A DNA stretch of 64,000 nt from Synanceia verrucosa (GCA_029721515.1 CM056567.1:1333007-1397006); one strand, 5' to 3'. Shown: positions 24,439-38,283, counted from the first letter of the stretch. Numbers and translations: made by a program. The notes: generated by a model not told the origin, from the letters alone.

Positions 24439-25189
24439 TTAAGAAAAGGATTTCTCTTATGACTTTCACTAACGACCCAGTAATAAGGAAAATACTTTTT
24501 AATTCTGTATTAATGGTCTGCTACATTTGGTCACCTTTGAGCATGCTAAGCTAAGTGCTAACGTTGCTGACAGCGCCTCAGAGACTTCCTGTATCTGTGT
24601 AACGGCTGCAGAAACACAAATTTTTAACCTGGAACTGATTTTTTTCACTGTTTTTACCGTTTTTAATCAGCCTTTCTGTTTGTCTTGGACAGGAGCAGAC
24701 CTCTGAGGAGAACTGGGCTCCTGGTAAAAACCTCCTGAAGAATGCTAACCGCTAGAAGCTAACTGACACCAAGACACCAACTCCATCTTTTGTTATTGTT
24801 TTGATTGAGAGACTCATAGCAGAAGAAAATCACATGGTTTCATATTTAAGTGAATTTTACATTTGAGACACCCATGAAAAACAGCTGGTTTAGAAAGAAT
24901 CAAATTAACATTTATGAGAAAAGTCAAATTATCCTGTGATCCTATACATAATGTCACAGTGCTACTTCCTTTATGTATTGTCCACTCACACCAGTAAATC
25001 ATGCACTGTAATCACAGAAAAAACCTTTATATTATGTGCATTTTATACCCTGATTTTTTTAAACACAGTAGTATTAATTCCTGTGCTCTCCACAAAGTCC
25101 AATTTAAAAGTGGTGACTAAGAAGAACATGAATATAATTAAGAGTCGTATTAAAAAATAGCACTGACCTTTCTGCGGTTGTGCGAGTGG

Positions 25190-25600
25190 ACATCAAACCC
25201 AACTTTTTAAAGTCTCGCCCATGTAGAGTGCTATTAACATATGCCGGTCTTCATAAATTATCTCTGTCATATTATTAAGAAAAAATTAAGCACAACTCTA
25301 CAATTTTATGAGCCTGTAAAGGTGAAGGCCATGCATATTAAGTTTTTCATGCTCCGTGAACTTTTGAGGCATGCTACAATAGGTTATATAATTAATTTCT
25401 GCAGGGATCCCTGAGCAATATATTCTCAACATTTCCCTCTTTTTTAAGAGGCGATGGTGCCGTGGTATTGGGGAATATAAAACTGAATCTCCACCATCAT
25501 TTAGCAGGGTTCAGAGGTCAACAGTATGGACTCCACCGCAGTAAATAACCTTGGAAACGGATTAAATCACCGACACAATAGGATAAAACAGGTGAATATT
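25190..25600. promoter_or_regulatory. Possible conserved non-coding element
   Basis: A long repeat-free block with cataaattatc, ttattaag, aaaattaagc, atgcatattaag and ataattaatttc cores and balanced, non-simple sequence. One of the strongest enhancer-like stretches by eye. No alignment was run. Confidence 0.35.
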
Positions 25601-26710
25601 TCAGGAAATGGTGAAAATATTTTTTTTCATTTCTTATTATCAGTTATTTTTCTGCTATGAATGACACTCAGGAGCACTATGGTGTAACTTACCATGTTAT
25701 TTAGTGGCAATAAGAACGCTGTGTAAACATATTAGCTATTAATAGGACAGAGTTAATAACTTTGAAGGCTACTTACCCATTTTGTTCATGAACTTAAGTA
25801 AGTGATTATTTTTTATTACAGTGGTTGTGTTACGTGGACTTTATGTGTAATTTTTCTGACTTTACGTCGTGACATTTTCCATTAACTTAACTGAGTATTT
25901 TTCTAGCTAGTCACTGGTTTTTCAGTCTGAACTGCAGATATTTGTGTGGCGTACAAATGACGTGTGATGACGGCTAAAATTTGAGTAATTTGTAATTTGA
26001 GTTATCCACGCTTGACGGTCTTGAGGATGTCCTCGATGTGAAGTTTTCCTGCGGTCACATCTTTTAGTCTCTCCTCTCATGATTTCCAGAAAACACTGAA
26101 CACAGGTGAGGCTGCACTCTGGAATGACGTCACTACGCGAAGCCAACGTTTCTATGTACTTGACCCTTTCCCGACTAGTACGAGCCGACACCAATATTGC
26201 TCTGTGTTGACAGCTGAATGGACACGGAGGGAAAGTTTGGTTGTGTTTCTCGCTCTTCCTTATCTGCCTCTTACAACAGAAGGAAAAAAAAACAAGCAAA
26301 TCCAATGCACTTGAGTGTGAGGAGGGGAGTGAACGACACGCAACAATAGCATCCACCGATAGCACTGTCAAACAACGCCATCTCTCTCGGATGTTAAAAG
26401 CTTTAAGAGCTGAGGCCTCTGTGACATCCATAGCCTCCGGATGTCAAAGATGGTTGAAGACTTGAGAGCAGGCCTCTGTTTTAAAAATACTATGTGTGGG
26501 TGTGTGTGTGCGCACGTCTCGCAGCAGCAAAAGTGACATTTGAGGGGCACTTTACAGAAGCCGGCGGTTGCTAGGGATCTTCTGTATCACCTAAAGAGCC
26601 TTTGTCAGTCATTGGAAAGCTGTCACCTTTCGGGGGGCCGATACGGTAGGGGGAGCCGGCTGACAGGTAGGAATTAATGAGAGGTGTATGACAGCAGACC
26701 TCTGCGCTCC

Positions 26711-26736
26711 TGTGTGTGTGTGTGTGTGTGTGTGTG
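26711..26736. repeat. GT microsatellite
   Basis: Thirteen uninterrupted TG units. Confidence 0.95.
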
Positions 26737-27524
26737 AGGTCCTTTGTCTCAAGAGGATGAACCAGCTTCTTTGTCATCCTGATGCAGGAGAGTAGGTGGA
26801 GCGATGTGAGCGAGACAAACCCACTCAGGAGATTTCCTCAGCCTTCTGACACAGATAAACCTTTCTGATTAGAGCTTTTGTTTGCCGCCACGTGATTTGT
26901 TGGCTTAATGAAAGCACGAGGCAACGGCACAATCCCAACCTGAGCAGCCAGGTCCTCTCGGCCATGCTGATGTGAGATTCTCTTAACAAACACCTGTGCT
27001 CACGCTCCCAGGAAGCAATCAGCCAGCACGTTTGGTTCACCTCCATGAGGCCAGAAGAACTGAAGAGGCTCTTCTAACATGCAGCTGAATTACATTCACT
27101 CCTGCTGAGGCATGTGTGTCTGCTTTTGTGTGTGTGTTGATGTAATAATCTGTGTTCCCGTCCACATTACACACTTCTCCATCGCAGTAAATGAGTTCTG
27201 TCAATGCTTCTGCATCTCAATTACCCAACAGATATAACAGGCAGCGGCGAGGAGGAGGAGGAGCTCATCCACAGAGCCAGAGCGACCAAAGGCTCTTCCA
27301 GTGACACTCGGTGACTTCTTATTGGCTAGGATGGAGAATCACCATCACTGTTTTCAAAGTCAAAGTGAAGTGAGGAGAATCCATCTTTCAGAGAAATCAG
27401 CCCAGTCAAATAGCTGCTTTTCCTCTGAAGTCCAGTCAACTCTCTGAAGTCATGTCAGCAACAACATGTTCATCCAGCCCATGATATGGAAGCATAAAAG
27501 TGGACTCATAAAAGCTAAAGGCAT

Positions 27525-27944
27525 TAGCGATATATTGTGATATTTGAGTCACGATACAGTACATTATGGCAATATTGTGATATATTGTGATATTCAATGT
27601 AGATCAGTGAGAAGTGAAATTTAAAATGCAGCTTAAAATACTATAGATATACATATATATTTATATATGTGCATATGTTGATATATAGATAATGTATATA
27701 CATAGATATATATTTTATTTTAGGGCTATCCAAGTTACCGCTTTAATGCAGATTATTTTTTTATTTTATTTTTTAATAAACGTTCCATTTCAACGTGCAG
27801 AAGTCATTCTGGATTTACAATCAGCCCTTTTGGGGAAAACAAATTAAAAGTTGAAATTTTAAAAAAGACATAAAAAATTTATATTATATCAGAAGTAAAA
27901 ATTTTGGCGATATATTGCCATATCAATAATTTTTCCCACCCCTA
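27525..27944 (+). mobile_element. hAT-like MITE with 8-bp target duplication
   Basis: Flanked by AAAGGCAT (27517-27524) and AAAGGCAA (27945-27952), a 7-of-8 target duplication. The left end keeps TAG followed by internal sequence, so some 5' sequence is deleted. The right end reads TTTTTCCCACCCCTA. An internal TA-rich tract at about 27645-27715 replaces the microsatellite seen in other copies. It carries no transposase. Confidence 0.75.
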
Positions 27945-27952
27945 AAAGGCAA

Positions 27953-29459
27953 CGATGCAATTCTCATAAAAAAAAAGGCACCAAATGGCATTTTCTTTAA
28001 TTATACGTTACTACACCAGAGGCTAACAGTCTGTAGCAACCAACTCAATCAACTCCATTAATCCACAGCTCTTTTTCTGTGCAAAAATATGTCCAATATT
28101 TCAAGTTAATGTGAATATTCAGTTATATGATTCAGCTCATTCGCCTAATGTCTTTTCACGAATCCTCAGGAAATGCTTCCCTGCTGAGCAGTGGTGGACG
28201 ATCGCCAATATCTCGCCAAAGCGTGTGCTCGACCCGCCCATTTCTCCTTGTACAGGTGTGAATATGAAATATGTGAGTATTGAGGTGCAGTACCAGTATG
28301 GGGAAACAAACACTTTGTTAGGTTTAGGAAAAAAACATCATAGTTGGCGTTAACATAGGTATGTAAGTAAAATCTGTGCAGAAATCACTCCAGGTAACGG
28401 ACACGCCCACCTGCTCTCGTCTGATATTTGATATTTACAATTAGCGGTCTTTCTCCCCTTTTATTCTACAGTAAGTCACTACATTTCAGTCACATATGGT
28501 GTGACCACATGGTGTGAAACGACACGCGTGTTCGCATTAAATGCCTCCATCTTGTACATTATCAAAACATTCGCACGTAATATAACACAAAAATTAGACA
28601 AAACATTTTTTTAGCGAATGTTACAGACAAAATATTACTACTGGTTTTCACTTTCTATATATCTAACATGCTGAATGTATGCAGCTTAACGTGTGGGGCA
28701 TTTCCTGTGTCTTTTGGAAATGTGACGTTCAAAGTGAGCAGAGAAACAAACCCAAGGACGAGGGAAAGTGAATACCAGAGTGTGTGTGTGTGTTTTCATG
28801 TGAGTCAGTAAATTCTGATAGGAAGATGTTGATTTAAATAACTGACTCTCTAAGGATCTGACATAAAACTGAAAAAAGAAGAAAGAGATGGAGGAAAAAC
28901 TGGAGAAAAAAAAAAAACAGCCTTCACCGAGTGAGTTTATCAGCTTGGCACCTGCTACTGGAACATTCTTGATGAACCAAAGGTTGTCTTCATTAAGCGC
29001 ATTAATATTCATGACGCATGGTAATTTTGACACAGAAAAGGTCTTGGTAACCTTTTCGCGTGTGAGGAAATTTTTTTACTTCTCAAGGAAATTACAGTCC
29101 AGCAATGACTTAATTAATGCTCGCTTTCTTGGCCGCGGTTTGAGGGCCTGTCAGTTTGGTGCAGCGCTGCTGTCAGGCATGCCGAGGGCTGGGGAGAGAA
29201 GGATTGAAGGAGAGGAAGGAGACAGGAGAGGAGAGGAGGAGAAAAGAGAGCAGACGGATGAAGTCAACACATCCACAGAACAGAGCATGCTAACAGCTTT
29301 ACCTTTTACCTTTACAGTTATTTTCTCTCTCATTTTATTTTGCCCTTTTACCCTCTCTACCGCCCTGATATTTTGATTTATGAGTACCAGTAGCTGACCC
29401 AAGCTATTTGAAACTGAAATTAAACATAGTCCATACACAGGACAGTTGCCATTTGTAAA
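27953..29459. other. Upstream flank, no genes
   Basis: Unique sequence, with a possible dispersed-repeat scrap near 28180-28440 ('cactttgttaggtttagg'), a possible conserved block at 28920-29170 and a GA-rich tract at about 29195-29255. A 162-codon open frame crossing this area is unrecognised and likely chance. Confidence 0.45.
28920..29170. promoter_or_regulatory. Possible conserved non-coding element
   Basis: Repeat-free block with cattaagcgcattaatattc, cttaattaatgc and a GGTAACC-like palindrome. Enhancer-like by eye only. Confidence 0.25.
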
Positions 29460-30200
29460 CAGGGCTGGGTAAAATTTTTTGTTATGATGCCGATTTCAAT
29501 ACCTTTGTTTCGATACTGGTTCCATAACAATTTTTTTTTTGATACCTCAATAAATTATCTTTGTATAATTTGGGGTTTAATCATGGTTATCATCAGTATT
29601 AATTAAATATTATTATTATTATTTATGATTTCAACTCAAAAGGCTCTTTTTGTATAATGTGGGCTTTATCATAGTAGCCATACTAGACAATGGTCTGATG
29701 ATGATCAACAGGCACTGAATTTGGGTTTCTTTAGGACCCTGGGGAGTGAGAGTTTGTCTTATGGTGTGTTCACTGGAAGTCAGAACTTGGAGCTCTGATC
29801 ATCTTAACCTCAAAGTTTGGTGCTCCCAGCTCTTCCAGCCTTACAGACATGGAGCCACTGTTTACGTCAGCAGCAGATAGCATGAATTCTGAGTCTGGTT
29901 GATTCAGATTTAAATTCTGACATGGAGCTTGTAAATTTCCAACATTCATGTACACCTTGAACGCACCATGAACCTAAAAACACACCACTGCTGCTCCATG
30001 CCGCCTCTGTATTACTGGAGATGTTTGTTTCCTTATGGTGGAAAGTGGAGGGACGGATCAGTGTCTGAATTAATCTGAAGGGGACATGTCCCCCCTGTCC
30101 ATAGAGACACTTTGGTATGGGAATTCGGCACCGAAAAAAAAAACATGTTTTGATAGGATCGGAGCTTTTCGTTTGAAGTTGAAGTCCGGTATCCAGCTTT
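29460..30200 (+). mobile_element. DNA-transposon-like repeat, copy 1 (AGGGCTGGG ends)
   Basis: Begins CAGGGCTGGGTAAAA and shares a long interior with 58131-58700, including 'tagacaatggtctgatgatg', 'gaccctggggagtgagagtt' and 'gacatggagc'. The right end is diverged and placed only roughly. No transposase. Short AGGGCT-type ends suggest a hAT relative, but no target duplication was found. Confidence 0.6.
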
Positions 30201-33200
30201 ATTTGTAAATGCGATAATTTTTTTTCTTTCTAATTCAAACCAAAAACTCCTGCACCTCTCTGCTCTTATGACCCACATGATTTCAAGATCGACTGAATGA
30301 AACCTCTGCAGAACAATATTCATGTTTATCTTCTCTCTTTCAACCTACCAACGCAAAACACACACGTTTCCAATCTAGTGAATCATGGCATGTCCCGCTC
30401 TAACACTGGGCAGTAAAAAATGTGAACATAAGGTAGCATTTCCTTTATCATGTCCCATAAAAATAGCAATTTGCCCAAGCCCTTGTAGCACAATATGGAA
30501 GGCGGTGTGTTTGGATGATAATGTTGAGATGACAGATCGCTCCATACAGGGAGGTTTCTCCGCTGTCTGCCTGCCTCGCGCAATAAATCGCAGAGGAAGA
30601 CTAAAAGAGAAAGAGAGGGAGGGAAGGAGGGAGTAGTTGGAAATGAAAGAGGAGGGACAATGAGAGAAGATGAGCCAGGGTCAGGGATGTGGTGGAGGGT
30701 AAACCCACCGACGCTCAGCTGAATATGAACAAGGAGAAGGAAACATCATTTTTCTCCATTACAGGTGAAACATGTTTAAAATATAACCTGCTCTTCTGTA
30801 AATCTGACTTTTCTCTTTTAGATTCATTTCCATCAAACATCTCAAGTTTATCAAGTGACATGAATATATTGTCACATTTCACCCATCTCTTAATGAATTT
30901 ATCTATTTCATACCAATGCCTCGGGCTCCTCCGGTGTGCATTTGTGGGTGTGATGGCTTCTTGAATATGTAAATGCTGGTGAGTCAGAGCCTGAGACTGA
31001 TAAAGTAGCTCTGGAGATGAGTGCTGAGTTACACTTTTTGCTCTAAACGTGGATGTGTGCGTCTCTTCTGCTGTGCTTTGTCGCTTTGATCACGCTCACT
31101 CGGCTCATCGCTCACCGCAAAACCTGCCTCGAGGAGTGTGTGTGTGTGTGTGTGTGTGTGTTTAAACATCTGTCCTATCTACGACCCTCCAAAGTGGAGT
31201 TTATTCATGTCAGTGCTACATGCTAAAAGAACATCTCTACCGTGCCAGCCTGAAACGCTGCCACAAAACATCATCGTATCTTATACAATGGCTGCAGAAA
31301 ATACTGGTTTCTGATTGGCTGGAAGGTGTCCAGTAACATATGAGGACTCCAGTTAACGCTTTAACTATTGATCTAGATCACTACTGAAGGTGAAGTCCAG
31401 CTCAGTAAAATCAGACTTGTGTTGGAAAATAAATAAAGACTTATCTACAGAGCTGGGTGACGGACCAGCATGACCGTTCCCCTAACATCTGTTTCCCATC
31501 AGGCTTTGTGGCCAAATGAATCTTTAAATAGCCAAAATGTCACTGTAGAGCTGATATATTGTGAGCTCCTGTGTTTGCTCCAATACCGAAACTACCATAC
31601 TATTTAGTGTATATGTGAAATGTAGCGCTCCAAAAATACGAGGACGTCCAACTACTAATGTGGACACATTTTGCTGTAACTGTCCATCCCTAGTCCACCT
31701 CATCCATTATCGTCTCAGATCAACATGTCCTCTCATGCATTATCACATAGCAGACTGCAGACAGGCCTGAGGACTTTGTTTGCTTTCCAATGCTGTGCAA
31801 ACCCTCACACTTCCTGTTCGTGGGGCAGATAGAGCACATTAATTTCAGAGTTGCAGGCCTGTGATGACGAATAACACCCAGTGACAAGTACAGTATCTGC
31901 CTTTGTGGGCTTTTTCGTGATACTCAACCCTTCATCTGTCCGTCTTTCTGCCTCTCCATCTCTTTCGCCTCGCTCTCTGCCATTAGGCAGATAGTTGCCT
32001 GTCTCATCTGTATCATGTCTCCGTCCGTCCCCATAGGAGCGCCACACAGTTGCTTGCTTAAGGATTCAGGAGCCACAGCCCCGTCCCACTCACTGATGCC
32101 ATGGATCAAACTGACACTTGGTCAGCATCAGCACATTATGAACTATGGCCACCTGCCACTGCAGACACATTGTTCCCTCTGTAGTAATGTGAAGAATATA
32201 GAGGGGACGGGCGAACTCGCTCTGCTGACAGCTTATTCTCTCTCTTATCTCCTCTGAAAAGTGGACGGTAGGACTGCATGGAGATGTGAGGGTGTGGATC
32301 ACACTACAGGCATGGCTTACCTTTCCTGTGTGCCGACCTTTCCACAGAATTCAACTGTTTTTGTCCAGTACTGTTAAAAAAAACAAGGAGATGAGCCAAA
32401 CACCAGCAAAGGTCAAAGCTTTGCATGATGTTCAATTCTATAATTTACTCTGCACTGCACAGATAATGAAACTGATCCAGATTCAGACCAAACTGGGACT
32501 CCAGCTTACATCTGCCTGCCCCCGATCATTCAATCAGCCAAAGCAGACCTATAGGAAACAGAGTGTAACACTGCTGCACCTTCTAGTCCCTGTGAACACA
32601 CTTTCTGTGGATTTTCATCATAACGATGCAATCTCCAGTGAAGGAGATTAAAGAAATGACCTCATTTCCAAAGATAAATCGGACCAACACAGATATAATC
32701 AATTTCTTTTATTTCCTATCTTTCAAAAAAAACAAAAAAAAAAAAAAAAGAAGGCACAGTAGCTGAGCCAGACAAATGAGATCCTGCCTCTGCTGGAAAT
32801 AAAGTGGTTTCTCTGGACTGAAGTCGCCACGGCTCGTATTTAGGATGTCTCACTCCTCTCCAGACCTGGATCCCATTGACACCCTTCATGTACGACCAGG
32901 TGGCACCCATCCATTGAATAATGAAACAGGTGATTAAAGTGACTGATGTCTGGCCATCTATTCTCCCAGGTCCCCTCTTTAATGCTGCCATTAGGCTCTT
33001 GTGTCCAAACTTAGCTCATCAAATGGCCTCATTTATGGTGAACTGGCAGAGTGCAGTATATTGAGCCAAGATTGAGGGCACTACACATCATCCACATTTG
33101 GATTTACACTTTTACAGATTAATCTGACGACAGTGTCCGAACATGACGTGTAGTCTGACACTGCAGGACAGCGAGAAATGTATTCCCCCAACACGTCAGC

Positions 33201-33395
33201 GTGTACACATCACCGGTGTAATTAATTAGTTAAGGTATTTTTTTAACTCAAAGCACACAGACATTCTTTAAAGGAGGATCTGACAGAATAACTAAACCCA
33301 AAGAAACACCGTGCCAGAGAAAAAAAAGCACTTTGGTCGCTGAAGAGTTATAGCATTACGATGAAGCAATATTTTTTATGCCAATGTGTTATTAA
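30201..33395. other. Upstream flank, no genes
   Basis: Unique sequence with a GA-rich tract near 30605-30640, a GT run at 31136-31161 and an A-rich tract at about 32725-32750. No gene, RNA or clear transposon seen. Confidence 0.5.
31136..31161. repeat. GT microsatellite
   Basis: About thirteen GT units without a break. Confidence 0.95.
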
Positions 33396-33828
33396 CTCAC
33401 TGCATGCCAACACAAAGTGCCTTGTTCCAGTGTTTTTGTCCATTTTCAGTCATATTTCTAGACCCACAGAATATTTTGTACTATGTCTCTGAAAACAGTG
33501 AATAGCTCAAACGAAAGAAGAGACTCTCTATTTCATCATGAAAAAAATGTTTGTTTTTACCTTGTTCCATTCTTGTTTTATCAGAGGTAGAGTAGAGGAC
33601 ACTTTCACCAAAATCACCACTTTTTCTCCAGATTCTGTTTGTTTTGCTCTCTAATCTCGATCGTCTCCACTTCCTGTTTTGATCTCCGTGGTGTATACCC
33701 TCTCATTATGCTCTGACTACATCTCCCAGAAGCCCCAGCATTACTCACAGGCTGTGGGAGAGCGTGATCAGCGACCTGCTGCTGAAAAAACACTTTGACA
33801 GCAAAATACGTCAATGGCACTCAAAGAG
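33396..33828 (-). mobile_element. piggyBac-like MITE, near full length
   Basis: Preceded by TTAA (33392-33395) and ending TGGCACTCAAAGAG followed by TTAG, a one-base change from TTAA. The interior is close to the copy at 23984-24438, same orientation. No transposase. Confidence 0.8.
33716..33733 (+). promoter_or_regulatory. ZNF143/THAP11-type motif inside the MITE
   Basis: The same ACTACATCTCCCAGAAGC as in the copy at 24323. Identity in two independent copies indicates it belongs to the ancestral element. Confidence 0.4.
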
Positions 33829-35043
33829 TTAGCGTAGCATTTCCCATTTTCACAACTTGAAACAATCACCAGGAGCTCTGAACAGCGTCAGCAACCATAG
33901 CTCTTCATAGACAATGACGGTGTCACATGAGGGACATAAGACATCACACAATTTTTAGTTCTAATTTTAGCAGTTATGGGATGCTTATATTTATGCAACC
34001 AAAGCAGCAAAAATCAAACACGTCGTCCCCCTTCAGAGGCACGGCTCAACCAAAAGAGGGCACATGCATTGTTGTTATTGATGATAATTGTAAACATACA
34101 TTTATAACAGGTATGATACTGTATATCCCACTTTCTATGGGATTATCTGATGAGCTCAGATTTCAGATTATGTCCTGAGAAGTTTCCCAGCCCTCTTTGG
34201 TCGGATAGATGTCTCAACAGCTTCTCACAATAGTAAAACTGACCTGGAGATGCTGCATGCTGTATCTCACCCTGATTATTGCTTAAATGTTACTCTAATG
34301 ACAGACTTTCTCCGTTCTTCTTTTAGATGGAAGGCCAACGTCACGTCACGTGACCTCCAGTGGCGGCGGCAGTGCTCGCTGCCACATGGCGACATTACTG
34401 TCACCTGGCATGTCAGTCCTGTCTGTCAAACATGGAGGCTAAGTGGAGGGGGGACCCAAACGTGTCACTAACAGTCGGGCATTACAGACAGCCAAACATG
34501 CTAATGGCCTTGCTAATGCAGCGCTATTCACCGGTGGGTTGACCATGCATGCATGAAGTGATCCCTGCACTCCCTCCCACTCATTCTGTCATTCAGTCAC
34601 ATCTGAGATACACGGATATTCACTCAGACATTAACACGCAAAATGGGAGAAGAGTTAAACACTAACGTACAGCGGAGCATGTCCACTGAGAAGAGGAAAC
34701 ACACACTTAGATTAAAAAGATGAAAAAAAGATTTTCAGTGCTGATCTCTTTTTGTCTTCTGACAATAAAAACATTCCCAGCTTCTTAAATATGAGGACTG
34801 CTGCCTCTTTGCGTTTCATGTGACGGTAAATATGGGAATATGTTCTGGTTTTGGAGGGCTGCTCAGACAAACAAGCAATAATGAAGACATCACCTCTGGG
34901 AGGCTTTTATTTTCTCACAACTAAGAGCTGAATCCATTCGTTAGCAAAATAACTGAGAGCAGAGCTGTGACATAATTTTAAAAAATCCTTACATCAATTT
35001 GAGGAATGTCTTAAGAAAAAAATTCTCTGATTTGGTTTCTTAA
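33829..35043. other. Short spacer between two piggyBac-like MITEs
   Basis: Unique sequence with no recognisable gene. Two inverted-orientation MITE copies lie on either side. Confidence 0.5.
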
Positions 35044-35378
35044 CCCTTTGAGTGCCACTGACGTTTTTTGAACGTCAAAGAGACGGTATACACCACAGAG
35101 ATCAAAACAGGAAGTGGAGACGATCGAGATTAGAGAGCAAAACAAAGAATCTGGACAAAAATTTGTGATTTAGGTGAAAGTGTCCTCTACTCTACCTCTG
35201 ATAAGACAAGAATGGAACAAGGTAAAAACAAACATTTTTTTCATGATGAAATAGAGAGTCTCTTCTTTCATTTGAGCTATTCAGTGTTTTCAGAGACATA
35301 GTACAAAATATTCTGTGGGTCTAGAAATATGACTGAAAATGAACAAAAACACTGTTTTATAAAACAGTTGGCACTGAA
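35044..35378 (+). mobile_element. piggyBac-like MITE with internal deletion
   Basis: Starts TTAA|CCCTTTGAGTGCCA, the clearest terminus of the family. It runs through the shared 'agatcaaaacaggaagtgga' interior and ends near 'acagttggcactg'. Compared with other copies it lacks about 90 internal bases, including the ZNF143-type motif. Confidence 0.8.
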
Positions 35379-35809
35379 AATAATCATTAGTCGCAGCCCT
35401 ACTTCTAAATGTGTGTTGACGTAGATTTTTCAGTTTGACCACAAAATCTTCGTTCATATCTCACATGCAGGTGAGTTCATGATCATAAAGGTTTTTCCTT
35501 CAGTGACAGATCCATAAATATCTGTACACCACGGTTCAAGTCAAGCATGGCGAACGCTCAGCTCTGTTCTCAGTCAGCTTGGCTGGTTAAGTGAAGGTGA
35601 AGAGAACTTCCCTGCCAGGTCCTGAAGATCAGGACTTGACATCTGCAGATTTGTAACAAGGTTCTACCTTCAGCGTCTCCCTGTGGGACACCGTACGCTC
35701 TTGTGGAAAGACGTTAACACTGATGCAAGGCTTTGAAAGCGGCAATTAGCACTCCTGGTGGTCTGCACTGGTGTGTTTTTTTTTTACCTTCCCTGTTCCC
35801 TGCTTTAAC

Positions 35810-36080
35810 TTCCCCTGGGGAACGGCAGTTAAGGGATACAATTAATTTTTTGACACAAAAATGAAAGTGTTAATTCACCTGTGATAATTAGAGCTATTCT
35901 TACCGCATGTTGATGAATGTAAAAATGCAGTGTTTATTTATTAATTAATTTCCGCCCGCCGTCAGAACGAGAGCTCTCGTAATTGTGTGATCTTGACTTA
36001 AGAAGGAAGTCTCAAAGGAAATAGATTATAGACCTGCCCGGCAGTAATGAAACATTGTCAAAAAATGCTCAGGAAAGTTA
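35810..36080. promoter_or_regulatory. Possible conserved non-coding element
   Basis: Dense ATTA cores (acaattaattt, gttaattcacc, gataattagag, ttattaattaattt, cgtaattgtg) in otherwise complex sequence. A good enhancer candidate by eye. Confidence 0.3.
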
Positions 36081-37662
36081 CAGCATCTTCACTTTGATGT
36101 TCCTTTTTTTACACCCGTCTGATGGCGAGGCTTGTGTTGAAGAAATGTCATGGATTTTATGGATTCTGGTCAGATGTATGACTATTACAGACTTTACATT
36201 TCAGCCTTTCTCATTAAGAACATATTAAAACACAGTACTCTGTATAACCATAAAAGAACATCTTTTAATCTTTGGTTCAGGGCTGGTAGATGAAAAGATA
36301 AATTGTTTCTTCTGCTCCTATGTGATTGTCAATCACCATGTAGTAGTGTGCAGTAATAATAGTAGTAACACTAATTATATGTGGACGAATAAAATGAAAT
36401 GTTTCAAGACTAACACATTCAAATTGATGAATTCAGTGGTATTCACCTTGCAAGAAGGGATTTATGGAGGTGTTTGAGAAAATTATGGAAGAATTAACGG
36501 TAACACATGAAATAACACTATTAAGTCTAATATTACAGTTTTTTTTAGTTAAATATTAGGGTTTTATTGGTATTGTTTTACAAAACAAAATTCAAGTATT
36601 TAATTTATTATTGTAAAGAAGAACGGCGGCAAACAGACGATGCAGAAGTTAAGAAGATGACTTAAATGTGAGTAGTTTTCAAATAGTTTTCTGTCCAATC
36701 GATCGTCTCAATGCTCACTATGAACAGAAGTGGTGCTCTCTAAACTAAATGTACACTTCCTGCAGACTCATTTAGTGGCACACTGTGACACTAGTGGAGC
36801 ATTTAATGACTAAATAAAAATAGTTTTCTGAGGAGCTGGTGGAGACCAAAAATTGAGATAAAAGGCATGAATACTGGACTATTTTTGTGGACAGAAACAC
36901 GACACCAACTGAATAATAATCCTTCTCAGTATGAACTGGATGTGCATGTGAATATAGAAATCCTTTCTCTGCAGAAGATTTGGAAATCCCACGCCGTGGA
37001 TACAGCATGCTGTCCTGAGCCAGTGGATGAAGACGTTTCTTTTCAAACAGGAAAACGAAAATACTCTGCTAGAAATACTTCTGGAAGACATCAGCCTCAC
37101 CAACGAGTCGTCTTAAAGCACTTTTGACTCAGTCAGCCAGACAATCGCTGTCCAGCCAGGCCCGTCCCGCTCCATCTTGCCTGGCAGACACATAAAGGCG
37201 GCCATCTTAAATCACGTCTCACGGCGCACATCTAATGACTACTGAGCCCCTGCATATTTCAACATTAATTCATTAGAGGCGGGGATCGGTGGGAGGGGAA
37301 GGGGGGGATCGGCGGCAGCAGGGAGAATCCTCGGCACACTCTGATTAAGGCCGTTATGTTTTATAGAAGCCATTTTTCAATGCCTCCTCTGACAGCACTT
37401 GATGTTATTAAATTGTGGGTTTCAAGGAAAGAGTGAGAGAGGTAAAGGGAGAGTGGGAGAGAAGGAAAGAGAGAGATCACAGGAGAAAGAAAAGGGGGAA
37501 AGACAGATGGAGGCTGCAGAGCGAGAGAAAGAACGATTAACAATAGCAAGGAGACAGGTTGCCAGGTCTCCTTTGGCTGCTGATAAAGTGAACTTCTTGT
37601 GATTTGTTTGTGTGCTACCTGTGGTTTCTGAGGTTATCTATATCTCATAGGGAACAGATTTG

Positions 37663-37665
<3 letters not shown>

Positions 37666-37696
<31 letters not shown>
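37666..37696. repeat. GT microsatellite
   Basis: About fifteen GT units. Confidence 0.95.
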
Positions 37697-37700
<4 letters not shown>

Positions 37701-37969
37701 ACTGTACATAGAAAGCGGCTATTTTCTCTCTTGTCAGTAGTGATACAGGGATTGAGTGAAGATAAGCTACAGAGGACACTATTATGTCCACTGAACGACC
37801 TTGCATCAGTTCTCTGGAGTACGTTCACATGCTGGACGTTAAGTTACGCAACGTCTCCTGCAAACATAAACAGAGAATGCAAGGTGCAGAAGTGATGGAA
37901 AACACAAAATAATACAGATATATGCTATAAAATACCATCCGAAAGCAGATTCTTCTGGATTTATTACTA

Positions 37970-38283
37970 GAGGTGAGTATTGACAAGGACTTCACGATAC
38001 GACACGTATCACGATACTTTAGTCACAATACGATGCATTATTGCAATATATTGTGATATACTACATCGATCACTGTTTAAAACGCAGCTTAAAATACAAG
38101 CTCTATACACTGTATGTACAGTATGTACACAGTTAACAAGCATTATTTTTTTTATTTAATCGTGTGGAATTTGTTCTGGATTTGGCACAAAACATGACTT
38201 GGGGGGGTTGATATTAAGAAATTAAAATTGATATTATATCAGAAGAAAAAGTATTGTGATATACTGTCATATCTATATTTTTT
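37970..38283 (+). mobile_element. hAT-like MITE
   Basis: Starts 'gagtattgacaaggacttc' and runs through 'gcaatatattgtgatatact' and 'aaattgatattatatcag' to 'gtcatatctatattttttc'. The CCCACCCCT end is lost. A short 'tgtatgtacagtatgtac' tract occupies the usual internal microsatellite position. Confidence 0.75.

Larger units (their letters stand above)
24443..27524. other. Upstream flank, no genes
   Basis: Unique sequence with a possible conserved block at 25190-25600 and a GT run at 26711-26736. A 169-codon open frame at 25922-26431 (minus) matches no family I know and is probably chance. Confidence 0.5.
35379..37969. other. Upstream flank, no genes
   Basis: Includes possible conserved blocks at 35810-36080 and 37180-37330, a GA-rich tract at about 37430-37530 and a GT run at 37666-37696. 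Otherwise unique AT-rich sequence. Confidence 0.5.

Noticed and set aside
25922..26431. 169-codon minus-strand open frame, longest in the window
   Set aside because: No recognisable domain, no repeat or splice context, and composition like surrounding non-coding DNA. Chance frame.
28888..29376. 162-codon plus-strand open frame
   Set aside because: Starts in an A-rich run and crosses a GA-rich tract; no domain recognised.
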